Of a DNA stretch of 64,000 bases, positions 9,147 to 22,643 are shown in pieces. The position numbers and the translations under genes were made by a program. How positions within the stretch are numbered: the stretch's first letter is position 1; each line of letters starts with the position of its first letter. Source of the DNA: Henricia sp. BOLD:AAB3569. Its lineage: Eukaryota; Echinodermata; Asteroidea; Spinulosida; Echinasteridae. The stretch covers positions 124,001 to 188,000 of the forward strand of contig JBBELK010000393.1 of NCBI GenBank assembly GCA_037783545.1, written 5' to 3'. The notes below the pieces were generated by a model. It saw only the letters and a list, made by a program, of their open reading frames with translations. It searched no databases and was not told the origin of the DNA.

Positions 9147-10523
9147 TCAACGGCCGTACAAATGTACACCAGCGCGGCGCAGGGTGTCCCAACAGCCACG
9201 GTTAGGGGAATAACCACGCAGCCGAGCTCCGTTTTCCCTAAACTCTGAAATTTCTCCGTCATTTCCCAGCGAAAATCTGTCAATTTTGCATGACAAGTGC
9301 GGAATATATACAGTTTGGAGCATGGAAAATTTGAAGTTGGTTGGAAAATTCCTTGATTTCCAAATTTGCCGGCATTTGGGACACACTTTGACCTAATTCC
9401 CGTCACAATCTGGGGTGAGTCAACGGCCGTACAAATGTACACCAGCGCGGCGCATGCGCAGGGTGTCCCAACAGCCACGGTTAGGGGAATAACCACGCAG
9501 CCGAGCTCCGTTTTCCCTAAACTCTGAAATTTCTCCGTCATTTCCCAGCGAAAATCTGTCAATTTTGCATGACAAGTGCGGAATATATACAGTTTGGAGC
9601 ATGCAAAATTTGAAGTTGGTTGGAAAATTCCTTGATTTCCAAATTTGCCGGCATTTGGGACACACTTTGACCTAATTCCCGTCACAATCTGGGGTGAGTC
9701 AACGGCCGTACAAATGTACACCAGTGCGGCGCAGGGTGTCCCAACAGCCACGGTAAGGGGAATAACCACGCAGCCGAGCTCCGTTTTCCCTAAACTCTGA
9801 AATTTCTCCGTCATTTCCCACCGAAAATCTGTCAATTTTGCATGACAAGTGCGGAATATATACAGTTTGGAGCATGCAAAATTTGAAGTTGGTTGGAAAA
9901 TTCCTTGATTTCCAAATTTGCCGGCATTTGGGACACACTTTGACCTAATTCCCGTCACAATCTGGGGTGAGTCAACGGCCGTACAAATGTACACCAGCGC
10001 GGCGCAGGGTGTCCCAACAGCCACGGTTAGGGGAATAACCACGCAGCCGAGCTCCGTTTTCTCTAAACTCTGAAATTTCTCCGTCATTTCCCAGCGAAAA
10101 TCTGTCAATTTTGCATGACAAGTGCGGAATCTATACAGTTTGGAGCATGGAAAATTTGAAGTTGGTTGGAAAATTCCTTGATTTCCAAATTTGCCGGCAT
10201 TTGGGACACACTTTGACCTAATTCCCGTCACAATCTGGGGTGAGTCAACGGCCGTACAAATGTACACCAGCGCGGCGCATGCGCAGGGTGTCCCAACAGC
10301 CACGGTTAGGGGAATAACCACGCAGCCGAGCTCCGTTTTCCCTAAACTCTGAAATTTCTCCGTCATTTCCCAGCGAAAATCTGTCAATTTTGCATGACAA
10401 GTGCGGAATATATACAGTTTGGAGCATGCAAAATTTGAAGTTGGTTGGAAAATTCCTTGATTTCCAAATTTGCCGGCATTTGGGACACACTTTGACCTAA
10501 TTCCCGTCACAATCTGGGGTGAG
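9147..10523 (+). repeat. HOR pentamer of 1,377 bp, copy 1
   Basis: Order: 9147 S (gcatggaaaa), 9420 L, 9699 S (ccagtgcggc, ggtaagg, cccaccg), 9972 S (ttctctaaac, ggaatctata, gcatggaaaa), 10245 L. All these markers recur at +1,377. I find no difference between the copies by eye. Confidence 0.93.
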
Positions 10524-11900
10524 TCAACGGCCGTACAAATGTACACCAGCGCGGCGCAGGGTGTCCCAACAGCCACGGTTAGGGGAATAACCACGCAGCC
10601 GAGCTCCGTTTTCCCTAAACTCTGAAATTTCTCCGTCATTTCCCAGCGAAAATCTGTCAATTTTGCATGACAAGTGCGGAATATATACAGTTTGGAGCAT
10701 GGAAAATTTGAAGTTGGTTGGAAAATTCCTTGATTTCCAAATTTGCCGGCATTTGGGACACACTTTGACCTAATTCCCGTCACAATCTGGGGTGAGTCAA
10801 CGGCCGTACAAATGTACACCAGCGCGGCGCATGCGCAGGGTGTCCCAACAGCCACGGTTAGGGGAATAACCACGCAGCCGAGCTCCGTTTTCCCTAAACT
10901 CTGAAATTTCTCCGTCATTTCCCAGCGAAAATCTGTCAATTTTGCATGACAAGTGCGGAATATATACAGTTTGGAGCATGCAAAATTTGAAGTTGGTTGG
11001 AAAATTCCTTGATTTCCAAATTTGCCGGCATTTGGGACACACTTTGACCTAATTCCCGTCACAATCTGGGGTGAGTCAACGGCCGTACAAATGTACACCA
11101 GTGCGGCGCAGGGTGTCCCAACAGCCACGGTAAGGGGAATAACCACGCAGCCGAGCTCCGTTTTCCCTAAACTCTGAAATTTCTCCGTCATTTCCCACCG
11201 AAAATCTGTCAATTTTGCATGACAAGTGCGGAATATATACAGTTTGGAGCATGCAAAATTTGAAGTTGGTTGGAAAATTCCTTGATTTCCAAATTTGCCG
11301 GCATTTGGGACACACTTTGACCTAATTCCCGTCACAATCTGGGGTGAGTCAACGGCCGTACAAATGTACACCAGCGCGGCGCAGGGTGTCCCAACAGCCA
11401 CGGTTAGGGGAATAACCACGCAGCCGAGCTCCGTTTTCTCTAAACTCTGAAATTTCTCCGTCATTTCCCAGCGAAAATCTGTCAATTTTGCATGACAAGT
11501 GCGGAATCTATACAGTTTGGAGCATGGAAAATTTGAAGTTGGTTGGAAAATTCCTTGATTTCCAAATTTGCCGGCATTTGGGACACACTTTGACCTAATT
11601 CCCGTCACAATCTGGGGTGAGTCAACGGCCGTACAAATGTACACCAGCGCGGCGCATGCGCAGGGTGTCCCAACAGCCACGGTTAGGGGAATAACCACGC
11701 AGCCGAGCTCCGTTTTCCCTAAACTCTGAAATTTCTCCGTCATTTCCCAGCGAAAATCTGTCAATTTTGCATGACAAGTGCGGAATATATACAGTTTGGA
11801 GCATGCAAAATTTGAAGTTGGTTGGAAAATTCCTTGATTTCCAAATTTGCCGGCATTTGGGACACACTTTGACCTAATTCCCGTCACAATCTGGGGTGAG
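10524..11900 (+). repeat. HOR pentamer of 1,377 bp, copy 2
   Basis: Monomers 10524 S, 10797 L, 11076 S, 11349 S, 11622 L match copy 1 including the rare ccagtgcggc and ggaatctata. The pattern then stops: 11901 carries ggtaagg and gagctctg where a third copy would have gcatggaaaa. So exactly two copies sit side by side. Confidence 0.93.
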
Positions 11901-14900
11901 TCAACGGCCGTACAAATGTACACCAGCGCGGCGCAGGGTGTCCCAACAGCCACGGTAAGGGGAATAACCACGCAGCCGAGCTCTGTTTTCCCTAAACTCT
12001 GAAATTTCTCCGTCATTTCCCACCGAAAATCTGTCAATTTTGCATGACAAGTGCGGAATATATACAGTTTGGAGCATGCAAAATTTGAAGTTGGTTGGAA
12101 AATTCCTTGATTTCCAAATTTGCCGGCATTTGGGACACACTTTGACCTAATTCCCGTCACAATCTGGGGTGAGTCAACGGCCGTAGAAATGTACACCAGC
12201 GCGGCGCAGGGTGTCCCAACAGCCACGGTTAGGGGAATAACCACGCAGCCGAGCTCCGTTTTCCCTAAACTCTGAAATTTCTCCGTCATTTCCCACCGAA
12301 AATTTGTCAATTTTGCATGTCAAGTGCGGAATATATACAGTTTGGAGCATGCAAAATTTGAAGTTGGTTGGAAAATTCCTTGATTTCCAAATTTGCCGGC
12401 ATTTGGGACACACTTTGACCTAATTCCCGTCACAATCTGGGGTGAGTCAACGGCCGTACAAATGTACACCAGCGCGGCGCATGCGCAGGGTGTCCCAACA
12501 GCCACGGTTAGGGGAATAACCACGCAGCCGAGCTCCGTTTTCCCTAAACTCTGAAATTTCTCCGTCATTTCCCAGCGAAAATCTGTCAATTTTGCATGAC
12601 AAGTGCGGAATATATACAGTTTGGAGCATGCAAAATTTGAAGTTGGTTGGAAAATTCCTTGATTTCCAAATTTGCCGGCATTTGGGACACACTTTGACCT
12701 AATTCCCGTCACAATCTGGGGTGAGTCAACGGCCGTACAAATGTACACCAGCGCGGCGCAGGGTGTCCCAACAGCCACGGTTAGGGGAATAACCACGCAG
12801 CCGAGCTCCGTTTTCCCTAAACTCTGAAATTTCTCCGTCATTTCCCAGCGAAAATCTGTCAATTTTGCATGACAAGTGCGGAATATATACAGTTTGGAGC
12901 ATGGAAAATTTGAAGTTGGTTGGAAAATTCCTTGATTTCCAAATTTGCCGGCATTTGGGACACACTTTGACCTAATTCCCGTCACAATCTGGGGTGAGTC
13001 AACGGCCGTACAAATGTACACCAGCGCGGCGCATGCGCAGGGTGTCCCAACAGCCACGGTTAGGGGAATAACCACGCAGCCGAGCTCCGTTTTCCCTAAA
13101 CTCTGAAATTTCTCCGTCATTTCCCAGCGAAAATCTGTCAATTTTGCATGACAAGTGCGGAATATATACAGTTTGGAGCATGCAAAATTTGAAGTTGGTT
13201 GGAAAATTCCTTGATTTCCAAATTTGCCGGCATTTGGGACACACTTTGACCTAATTCCCGTCACAATCTGGGGTGAGTCAACGGCCGTACAAATGTACAC
13301 CAGCGCGGCGCAGGGTGTCCCAACAGCCACGGTAAGGGGAATAACCACGCAGCCGAGCTCCGTTTTCCCTAAACTCTGAAATTTCTCCGTCATTTCCCAG
13401 CGAAAATCTGTCAATTTTGCATGACAAGTGCGGAATATATACAGTTTGGAGCATGCAAAATTTGAAGTTGGTTGGAAAATTCCTTGATTTCCAAATTTGC
13501 CGGCATTTGGGACACACTTTGACCTAATTCCCGTCACAATCTGGGGTGAGTCAACGGCCGTACAAATGTACACCAGCGCGGCGCAGGGTGTCCCAACAGC
13601 CACGGTTAGGGGAATAACCACGCAGCCGAGCTCCGTTTTCCCTAAACTCTGAAATTTCTCCGTCATTTCCCAGCGAAAATCTGTCAATTTTGCATGACAA
13701 GTGCGGAATATATACAGTTTGGAACATGGAAAATTTGAAGTTGGTTGGAAAATTCCTTGATTTCCAAATTTGCCGGCATTTGGGACACACTTTGACCTAA
13801 TTCCCGTCACAATCTGGGGTGAGTCAACGGCCGTACAAATGTACACCAGCGCGGCGCATGCGCAGGGTGTCCCAACAGCCACGGTTAGGGGAATAACCAC
13901 GCAGCCGAGCTCCGTTTTCCTTAAACTCTGAAATTTCTCCGTCATTTCCCAGCGAAAATCTGTCAATTTTGCATGACAAGTGCGGAATATATACAGTTTG
14001 GAGCATGCAAAATTTGAAGTTGGTTGGAAAATTCCTTGATTTCCAAATTTGCCGGCATTTGGGACACACTTTGACCTAATTCCCGTCACAATCTGGGGTG
14101 AGTCAACGGCCGTACAAATGTACACCAGCGCGGCGCAGGGTGTCCCAACAGCCACGGTAAGGGGAATAACCACGCAGCCGAGCTCCGTTTTCCCTAAACT
14201 CTGAAATTTCTCCGTCATTTCCCACCGAAAATCTGTCAATTTTGCATGACAAGTGCGGAATATATACAGTTTGGAGCATGCAAAATTTGAAGTTGGTTGG
14301 AAAATTCCTTGATTTCCAAATTTGCCGGCATTTGGGACACACTTTGACCTAATTCCCGTCACAATCTGGGGTGAGTCAACGGCCGTACAAATGTACACCA
14401 GCGCGGCGCACGCGCAGGGTGTCCCAACAGCCACGGTTAGGGGAATAATCACGCAGCCGAGCTCCGTTTTCCCTAAACTCTGAAATTTCTCCGTCATTTC
14501 CCAGCGAAAATCTGTCAATTTTGCATGACAAGTGCGGAATATATACAGTTTGGAGCATGCAAAATTTGAAGTTGGTTGGAAAATTCCTTGATTTCCAAAT
14601 TTGCCGGCATTTGGGACACACTTTGACCTAATTCCCGTCACAATCTGGGGTGAGTCAACGGCCGTAGAAATGTACACCAGCGCGGCGCAGGGTGTACCAA
14701 CAGCCACGGTTAGGGGAATAACCACGCAGCCGAGCTCCGTTTTCTCTAAACTCTGAAATTTCTCCGTCATTTCCCAGCGAAAATCATTCAATTTTGCATG
14801 ACAAGTGCGGAATATATACAGTTTGGAGCATGCAAAATTTGAAGTTGGTTGGAAAATTCCTTGATTTCCAAATTTGCCGGCATTTGGGACACACTTTGAC

Positions 14901-15473
14901 CTAATTCCCGTCACAATCTGGGGTGAGTCAACGGCCGTAGAAATGTACACCAGCGCGGCGCAGGGTGTCCCAACAGCCACGGTTAGGGGAATAACCACGC
15001 AGCCGAGCTCCGTTTTCTCTAAACTCTGAAATTTCTCCGTCATTTCCCAGCGAAAATCTGTCAATTTTGCATGACAAGTGCGGAATATATACAGTTTGGA
15101 GCTTGCAAAATTTGAAGTTGGTTGGAAAATTCCTTGATTTCCAAATTTGCCGGCATTTGGGACACACTTTGACCTAATTCCCGTCACAATCTGGGGTGAG
15201 TCAACGGCCGTACAAATGTACACCAGCGCGGCGCAGGGTGTCCCAACAGCCACGGTAAGGGGAATAACCACGCAGCCGAGCTCCGTTTTCCCTAAACTCT
15301 GAAATTTCTCCGTCATTTCCCACCGAAAATCTGTCAATTTTGCATGACAAGTGCGGAATATATACAGTTTGGAGCATGCAAAATTTGAAGTTGGTTGGAA
15401 AATTCCTTGATTTCCAAATTTGCCGGCATTTGGGACACACTTTGACCTAATTCCCGTCACAATCTGGGGTGAG
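11901..15473 (+). repeat. Monomers 44-56, mixed TAAGG-marked HOR segments
   Basis: Order: 11901 S, 12174 S, 12447 L, 12726 S, 12999 L, 13278 S, 13551 S, 13824 L, 14103 S, 14376 L, 14655 S, 14928 S, 15201 S. ggtaagg occurs at 11901, 13278, 14103 and 15201. Monomer 12174 (gtagaaatg, cccaccg, aaatttgtc, gcatgtcaag) matches 15474. The five monomers 12174-13550 correspond to 15474-16850, a shift of 3,300. Monomer 14376 has cgcacgcgc instead of cgcatgcgc. Monomer 14655 is the first with aaatcattc, a marker repeated to the right. Confidence 0.87.
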
Positions 15474-18400
15474 TCAACGGCCGTAGAAATGTACACCAGC
15501 GCGGCGCAGGGTGTCCCAACAGCCACGGTTAGGGGAATAACCACGCAGCCGAGCTCCGTTTTCCCTAAACTCTGAAATTTCTCCGTCATTTCCCACCGAA
15601 AATTTGTCAATTTTGCATGTCAAGTGCGGAATATATACAGTTTGGAGCATGCAAAATTTGAAGTTGGTTGGAAAATTCCTTGATTTCCAAATTTGCCGGC
15701 ATTTGGGACACACTTTGACCTAATTCCCGTCACAATCTGGGGTGAGTCAACGGCCGTACAAATGTACACCAGCGCGGCGCATGCGCAGGGTGTCCCAACA
15801 GCCACGGTTAGGGGAATAACCACGCAGCCGAGCTCCGTTTTCCCTAAACTCTGAAATTTCTCCGTCATTTCCCAGCGAAAATCTGTCAATTTTGCATGAC
15901 AAGTGCGGAATATATACAGTTTGGAGCATGAAAAATTTGAAGTTGGTTGGAAAATTCCTTGATTTCCAAATTTGCCGGCATTTGGGACACACTTTGACCT
16001 AATTCCCGTCACAATCTGGGGTGAGTCAACGGCCGTACAAATGTACACCAGCGCGGCGCAGGGTGTCCCAACAGCCACGGTTAGGGGAATAACCACGCAG
16101 CCGAGCTCCGTTTTCCCTAAACTCTGAAATTTCTCCGTCATTTCCCAGCGAAAATCTGTCAATTTTGCATGACAAGTGCGGAATATATACAGTTTGGAGC
16201 ATGGAAAATTTGAAGTTGGTTGGAAAATTCCTTGATTTCCAAATTTGCCGGCATTTGGGACACACTTTGACCTAATTCCCGTCACAATCTGGGGTGAGTC
16301 AACGGCCGTACAAATGTACACCAGCGCGGCGCATGCGCAGGGTGTCCCAACAGCCACGGTTAGGGGAATAACCACGCAGCCGAGCTCCGTTTTCCCTAAA
16401 CTCTGAAATTTCTCCGTCATTTCCCAGCGAAAATCTGTCAATTTTGCATGACAAGTGCGGAATATATACAGTTTGGAGCATGCAAAATTTGAAGTTGGTT
16501 GGAAAATTCCTTGATTTCCAAATTTGCCGGCATTTGGGACACACTTTGACCTAATTCCCGTCACAATCTGGGGTGAGTCAACGGCCGTACAAATGTACAC
16601 CAGCGCGGCGCAGGGTGTCCCAACAGCCACGGTAAGGGGAATAACCACGCAGCCGAGCTCCGTTTTCCCTAAACTCTGAAATTTCTCCGTCATTTCCCAC
16701 CGAAAATCTGTCAATTTTGCATGACAAGTGCGGAATATATACAGTTTGGAGCATGCAAAATTTGAAGTTGGTTGGAAAATTCCTTGATTTCCAAATTTGC
16801 CGGCATTTGGGACACACTTTGACCTAATTCCCGTCACAATCTGGGGTGAGTCAACGGCCGTACAAATGTACACCAGCGCGGCGCATGCGCAGGGTGTCCC
16901 AACAGCCACGGTTAGGGGAATAACCACGCAGCCGAGCTCCGTTTTCCCTAAACTCTGAAATTTCTCCGTCATTTCCCAGCGAAAATCTGTCAATTTTGCA
17001 TGACAAGTGCGGAATATATACAGTTTGGAGCATGCAAAATTTGAAGTTGGTTGGAAAATTCCTTGATTTCCAAATTTGCCGGCATTTGGGACACACTTTG
17101 ACCTAATTCCCGTCACAATCTGGGGTGAGTCAACGGCCGTAGAAATGTACACCAGCGCGGCGCAGGGTGTCCCAACAGCCACGGTTAGGGGAATAACCAC
17201 GCAGCCGAGCTCCGTTTTCTCTAAACTCTGAAATTTCTCCGTCATTTCCCAGCGAAAATCATTCAATTTTGCATGACAAGTGCGGAATATATACAGTTTG
17301 GAGCTTGCAAAATTTGAAGTTGGTTGGAAAATTCCTTGATTTCCAAATTCGCCGGCATTTGGGACACACTTTGACCTAATTCCCGTCACAATCTGGGGTG
17401 AGTCAACGGCCGTACAAATGTACACCAGCGCGGCGCAGGGTGTCCCAACAGCCACGGTTAGGGGAATAACCACGCAGCCGAGCTCCGTTTTCCCTAAACT
17501 CTGAAATTTCTCCGTCATTTCCCAGCGAAAATCTGTCAATTTTGCATGACAAGTGCGGAATATATACAGTTTGGAGCATGCAAAATTTGAAGTTGGTTGG
17601 AAAATTCCTTGATTTCCAAATTTGCCGGCATTTGGGACACACTTTGACCTAATTCCCGTCACAATCTGGGGTGAGTCAACGGCCGTACAAATGTACACCA
17701 GCGCGGCGCATGCGCAGGGTGTCCCAACAGCCACGGTTAGGGGAATAACCACGCAGCCGAGCTCCGTTTTCCCTAAACTCTGAAATTTCTCCGTCATTTC
17801 CCAGCGAAAATCTGTCAATTTTGCATGACAAGTGCGGAATATATACAGTGTGGAGCTTGCAAAATTTGAAGTTGGTTGGAAAATTCCTTGATTTCCAAAT
17901 TTGCCGGCATTTGGGACACACTTTGACCTAATTCCCGTCACAATCTGGGGTGAGTCAACGGCCGTACAAATGTACACCAGCGCGGCGCAGGGTGTCCCAA
18001 CAGCCACGGTAAGGGGAATAACCACGCAGCCGAGCTCCGTTTTCCCTAAACTCTGAAATTTCTCCGTCATTTCCCACCGAAAATCTGTCAATTTTGCATG
18101 ACAAGTGCGGAATATATACAGTTTGGAGCATGCAAAATTTGAAGTTGGTTGGAAAATTCCTTGATTTCCAAATTTGCCGGCATTTGGGACACACTTTGAC
18201 CTAATTCCCGTCACAATCTGGGGTGAGTCAACGGCCGTACAAATGTACACCAGCGCGGCGCAGGGTGTCCCAACAGCCACGGTTAGGGGAATAACCACGC
18301 AGCCGAGCTCCGTTTTCCCTAAACTCTGAAATTTCTCCGTCATTTCCCAGCGAAAATCTGTCAATTTTGCATGACAAGTGCGGAATATATACAGTTTGGA

Positions 18401-21400
18401 GCATGGAAAATTTGAAGTTGGTTGGAAAATTCCTTGATTTCCAAATTTGCCGGCATTTGGGACACACTTTGACCTAATTCCCGTCACAATCTGGGGTGAG
18501 TCAACGGCCGTACAAATGTACACCAGCGCGGCGCATGCGCAGGGTGTCCCAACAGCCACGGTTAGGGGAATAACCACGCAGCCGAGCTCCGTTTTCCCTA
18601 AACTCTGAAATTTCTCCGTCATTTCCCAGCGAAAATCTGTCAATTTTGCATGACAAGTGCGGAATATATACAGTTTGGAGCATGCAAAATTTGAAGTTGG
18701 TTGGAAAATTCCTTGATTTCCAAATTTGCCGGCATTTGGGACACACTTTGACCTAATTCCCGTCACAATCTGGGGTGAGTCAACGGCCGTACAAATGTAC
18801 ACCAGCGCGGCGCATGCGCAGGGTGTCCCAACAGCCACGGTTAGGGGAATAACCACGCAGCCGAGCTCCGTTTTCCCTAAACTCTGAAATTTCTCCGTCA
18901 TTTCCCAGCGAAAATCTGTCAATTTTGCATGACAAGTGCGGAATATATACAGTTTGGAGCTTGCAAAATTTGAAGTTGGTTGGAAAATTCCTTGATTTCC
19001 AAATTTGCCGACATTTGGGACACACTTTGACCTAATTCCCGTCACAATCTGGGGTGAGTCAACGGCCGTACAAATGTACACCAGCGCGTCGCAGGGTGTC
19101 CCAACAGCCACGGTTAGGGGAATAACCACGCAGCCGAGCTCCGTTTTCCCTAAACTCTGAAATTTCTCCGTCATTTCCCAGCGAAAATCTGTCAATTTTG
19201 CATGACAAGTGCGGAATATATACAGTTTGGAGCATGCAAAATTTGAAGTTGGTTGGAAAATTCCTTGATTTCCAAATTTGCCGGCATTTGGGACACACTT
19301 TGACCTAATTCCCGTCACAATCTGGGGTGAGTCAACGGCCGTACAAATGTACACCAGCGCGGCGCAGGGTGTCCCAACAGCCACGGTAAGGGGAATAACC
19401 ACGCAGCCGAGCTCCGTTTTCCCTAAACTCTGAAATTTCTCCGTCATTTCCCACCGAAAATCTGTCAATTTTGCATGACAAGTGCGGAATATATACAGTT
19501 TGGAGCATGCAAAATTTGAAGTTGGTTGGAAAATTCCTTGATTTCCAAATTTGCCGGCATTTGGGACACACTTTGACCTAATTCCCGTCACAATCTGGGG
19601 TGAGTCAACGGCCGTACAAATGTACACCAGCGCGGCGCATGCGCAGGGTGTCCCAACAGCCACGGTTAGGGGAATAACCACGCAGCCGAGCTCCGTTTTC
19701 CCTAAACTCTGAAATTTCTCCGTCATTTCCCAGCGAAAATCTGTCAATTTTGCATGACAAGTGCGGAATATATACAGTTTGGAGCATGCAAAATTTGAAG
19801 TTGGTTGGAAAATTCCTTGATTTCCAAATTTGCCGGCATTTGGGACACACTTTGACCTAATTCCCGTCACAATCTGGGGTGAGTCAACGGCCGTAGAAAT
19901 GTACACCAGCGCGGCGCAGGGTGTCCCAACAGCCACGGTTAGGGGAATAACCACGCAGCCGAGCTCCGTTTTCTCTAAACTCTGAAATTTCTCCGTCATT
20001 TCCCAGCGAAAATCATTCAATTTTGCATGACAAGTGCGGAATATATACAGTTTGGAGCTTGCAAAATTTGAAGTTGGTTGGAAAATTCCTTGATTTCCAA
20101 ATTTGCCGGCATTTGGGACACACTTTGACCTAATTCCCGTCACAATCTGGGGTGAGTCAACGGCCGTACAAATGTACACCAGCGCGGCGCAGGGTGTCCC
20201 AACAGCCACGGTTAGGGGAATAACCACGCAGCCGAGCTCCGTTTTCCCTAAACTCTGAAATTTCTCCGTCATTTCCCAGCGAAAATCTGTCAATTTTGCA
20301 TGACAAGTGCGGAATATATACAGTTTGGAGCATGGAAAATTTGAAGTTGGTTGGAAAATTCCTTGATTTCCAAATTTGCCGGCATTTGGGACACACTTTG
20401 ACCTAATTCCCGTCACAATCTGGGGTGAGTCAACGGCCGTACAAATGTACACCAGCGCGGCGCATGCGCAGGGTGTCCCAACAGCCACGGTTAGGGGAAT
20501 AACCACGCAGCCGAGCTCCGTTTTCCCTAAACTCTGAAATTTCTCCGTCATTTCCCAGCGAAAATCTGTCAATTTTGCATGACAAGTGCGGAATATATAC
20601 AGTTTGGAGCATGCAAAATTTGAAGTTGGTTGGAAAATTCCTTGATTTCCAAATTTGCCGGCATTTGGGACACACTTTGACCTAATTCCCGTCACAATCT
20701 GGGGTGAGTCAACGGCCGTACAAATGTACACCAGCGCGGCGCATGCGCAGGGTGTCCCAACAGCCACGGTTAGGGGAATAACCACGCAGCCGAGCTCCGT
20801 TTTCCCTAAACTCTGAAATTTCTCCGTCATTTCCCAGCGAAAATCTGTCAATTTTGCATGACAAGTGCGGAATATATACAGTTTGGAGCATGCAAAATTT
20901 GAAGTTGGTTGGAAAATTCCTTGATTTCCAAATTTGCCGGCATTTGGGACACACTTTGACCTAATTCCCGTCACAATCTGGGGTGAGTCAACGGCCGTAC
21001 AAATGTACACCAGCGCGGCGCAGGGTGTCCCAACAGCCACGGTAAGGGGAATAACCACGCAGCCGAGCTCCGTTTTCCCTAAACTCTGAAATTTCTCCGT
21101 CATTTCCCACCGAAAATCTGTCAATTTTGCGTGACAAGTGCGGAATATATACAGTTTGGAGCATGCAAAATTTGAAGTTGGTTGGAAAATTCCTTGATTT
21201 CCAAATTTGCCGGCATTTGGGACACACTTTGACCTAATTCCCGTCACAATCTGGGGTGAGTCAACGGCCGTACAAATGTACACCAGCGCGGCGCATGCGC
21301 AGGGTGTCCCAACAGCCACGGTTAGGGGAATAACCACGCAGCCGAGCTCCGTTTTCCCTAAACTCTGAAATTTCTCCGTCATTTCCCAGCGAAAATCTGT

Positions 21401-22643
21401 CAATTTTGCATGACAAGTGCGGAATATATACAGTTTGGAGCATGCAAAATTTGAAGTTGGTTGGAAAATTCCTTGATTTCCAAATTTGCCGGCATTTGGG
21501 ACACACTTTGACCTAATTCCCGTCACAATCTGGGGTGAGTCAACGGCCGTAGAAATGTACACCAGCGCGGCGCAGGGTGTCCCAACAGCCACGGTTAGGG
21601 GAATAACCACGCAGCCGAGCTCCGTTTTCTCTAAACTCTGAAATTTCTCCGTCATTTCCCAGCGAAAATCATTCAATTTTGCATGACAAGTGCGGAATAT
21701 ATACAGTTTGGAGCTTGCAAAATTTGAAGTTGGTTGGAAAATTCCTTGATTTCCAAATTTGCCGGCATTTGGGACACACTTTGACCTAATTCCCGTCACA
21801 ATCTGGGGTGAGTCAACGGCCGTAGAAATGTACACCAGCGCGGCGCAGGGTGTCCCAACAGCCACGGTTAGGGGAATAACCACGCAGCCGAGCTCCGTTT
21901 TCTCTAAACTCTGAAATTTCTCCGTCATTTCCCAGCGAAAATCTGTCAATTTTGCATGACAAGTGCGGAATATATACAGTTTGGAGCATGGAAAATTTGA
22001 AGTTGGTTGGAAAATTCCTTGATTTCCAAATTTGCCGGCATTTGGGACACACTTTGACCTAATTCCCGTCACAATCTGGGGTGAGTCAACGGCCGTACAA
22101 ATGTACACCAGCGCGGCGCATGCGCAGGGTGTCCCAACAGCCACGGTTAGGGGAATAACCACGCAGCCGAGCTCCGTTTTCCCTAAACTCTGAAATTTCT
22201 CCGTCATTTCCCAGCGAAAATCTGTCAATTTTGCATGACAAGTGCGGAATATATACAGTTTGGAGCATGCAAAATTTGAAGTTGGTTGGAAAATTCCTTG
22301 ATTTCCAAATTTGCCGGCATTTGGGACACACTTTGACCTAATTCCCGTCACAATCTGGGGTGAGTCAACGGCCGTACAAATGTACACCAGCGCGGCGCAT
22401 GCGCAGGGTGTCCCAACAGCCACGGTTAGGGGAATAACCACGCAGCCGAGCTCCGTTTTCCCTAAACTCTGAAATTTCTCCGTCATTTCCCAGCGAAAAT
22501 CTGTCAATTTTGCATGACAAGTGCGGAATATATACAGTTTGGAGCATGCAAAATTTGAAGTTGGTTGGAAAATTCCTTGATTTCCAAATTTGCCGGCATT
22601 TGGGACACACTTTGACCTAATTCCCGTCACAATCTGGGGTGAG
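15474..22643 (+). repeat. Monomers 57-82, TAAGG / CATTC marked domain
   Basis: There are 26 monomers, 14 S and 12 L. A three-monomer motif recurs: a short monomer with ggtaagg and cccaccg, then a long one, then a short one with gtagaaatg, ttctctaaac, aaatcattc and often gagcttgc. It is found at 16578, 19332 and 20988, and also at 14103 to the left. Intervals between these are 2,754 and 1,656 bases (10 and 6 monomers). gcatggaaaa marks 16026, 18228, 20157 and 21813. Private changes include aattcgccgg (about 17349), gcgcgtcgc (19086-19094) and ttgcgtgac (about 21128). Confidence 0.88.

Larger units (their letters stand above)
6660..9971 (+). repeat. Six tandem L-S dimers, 552 bp each
   Basis: Long and short monomers alternate strictly at 6660, 6939, 7212, 7491, 7764, 8043, 8316, 8595, 8868, 9147, 9420, 9699, for a total of 6 x 552 = 3,312 bases. 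Most are at or near consensus. Monomers 8595 and 8868 share cccaccg, aaatttgtc and gcatgtcaag despite differing in length class, so point variants and the 6-base indel have been reassorted. The last three monomers overlap the pentamer described next. Confidence 0.88.
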
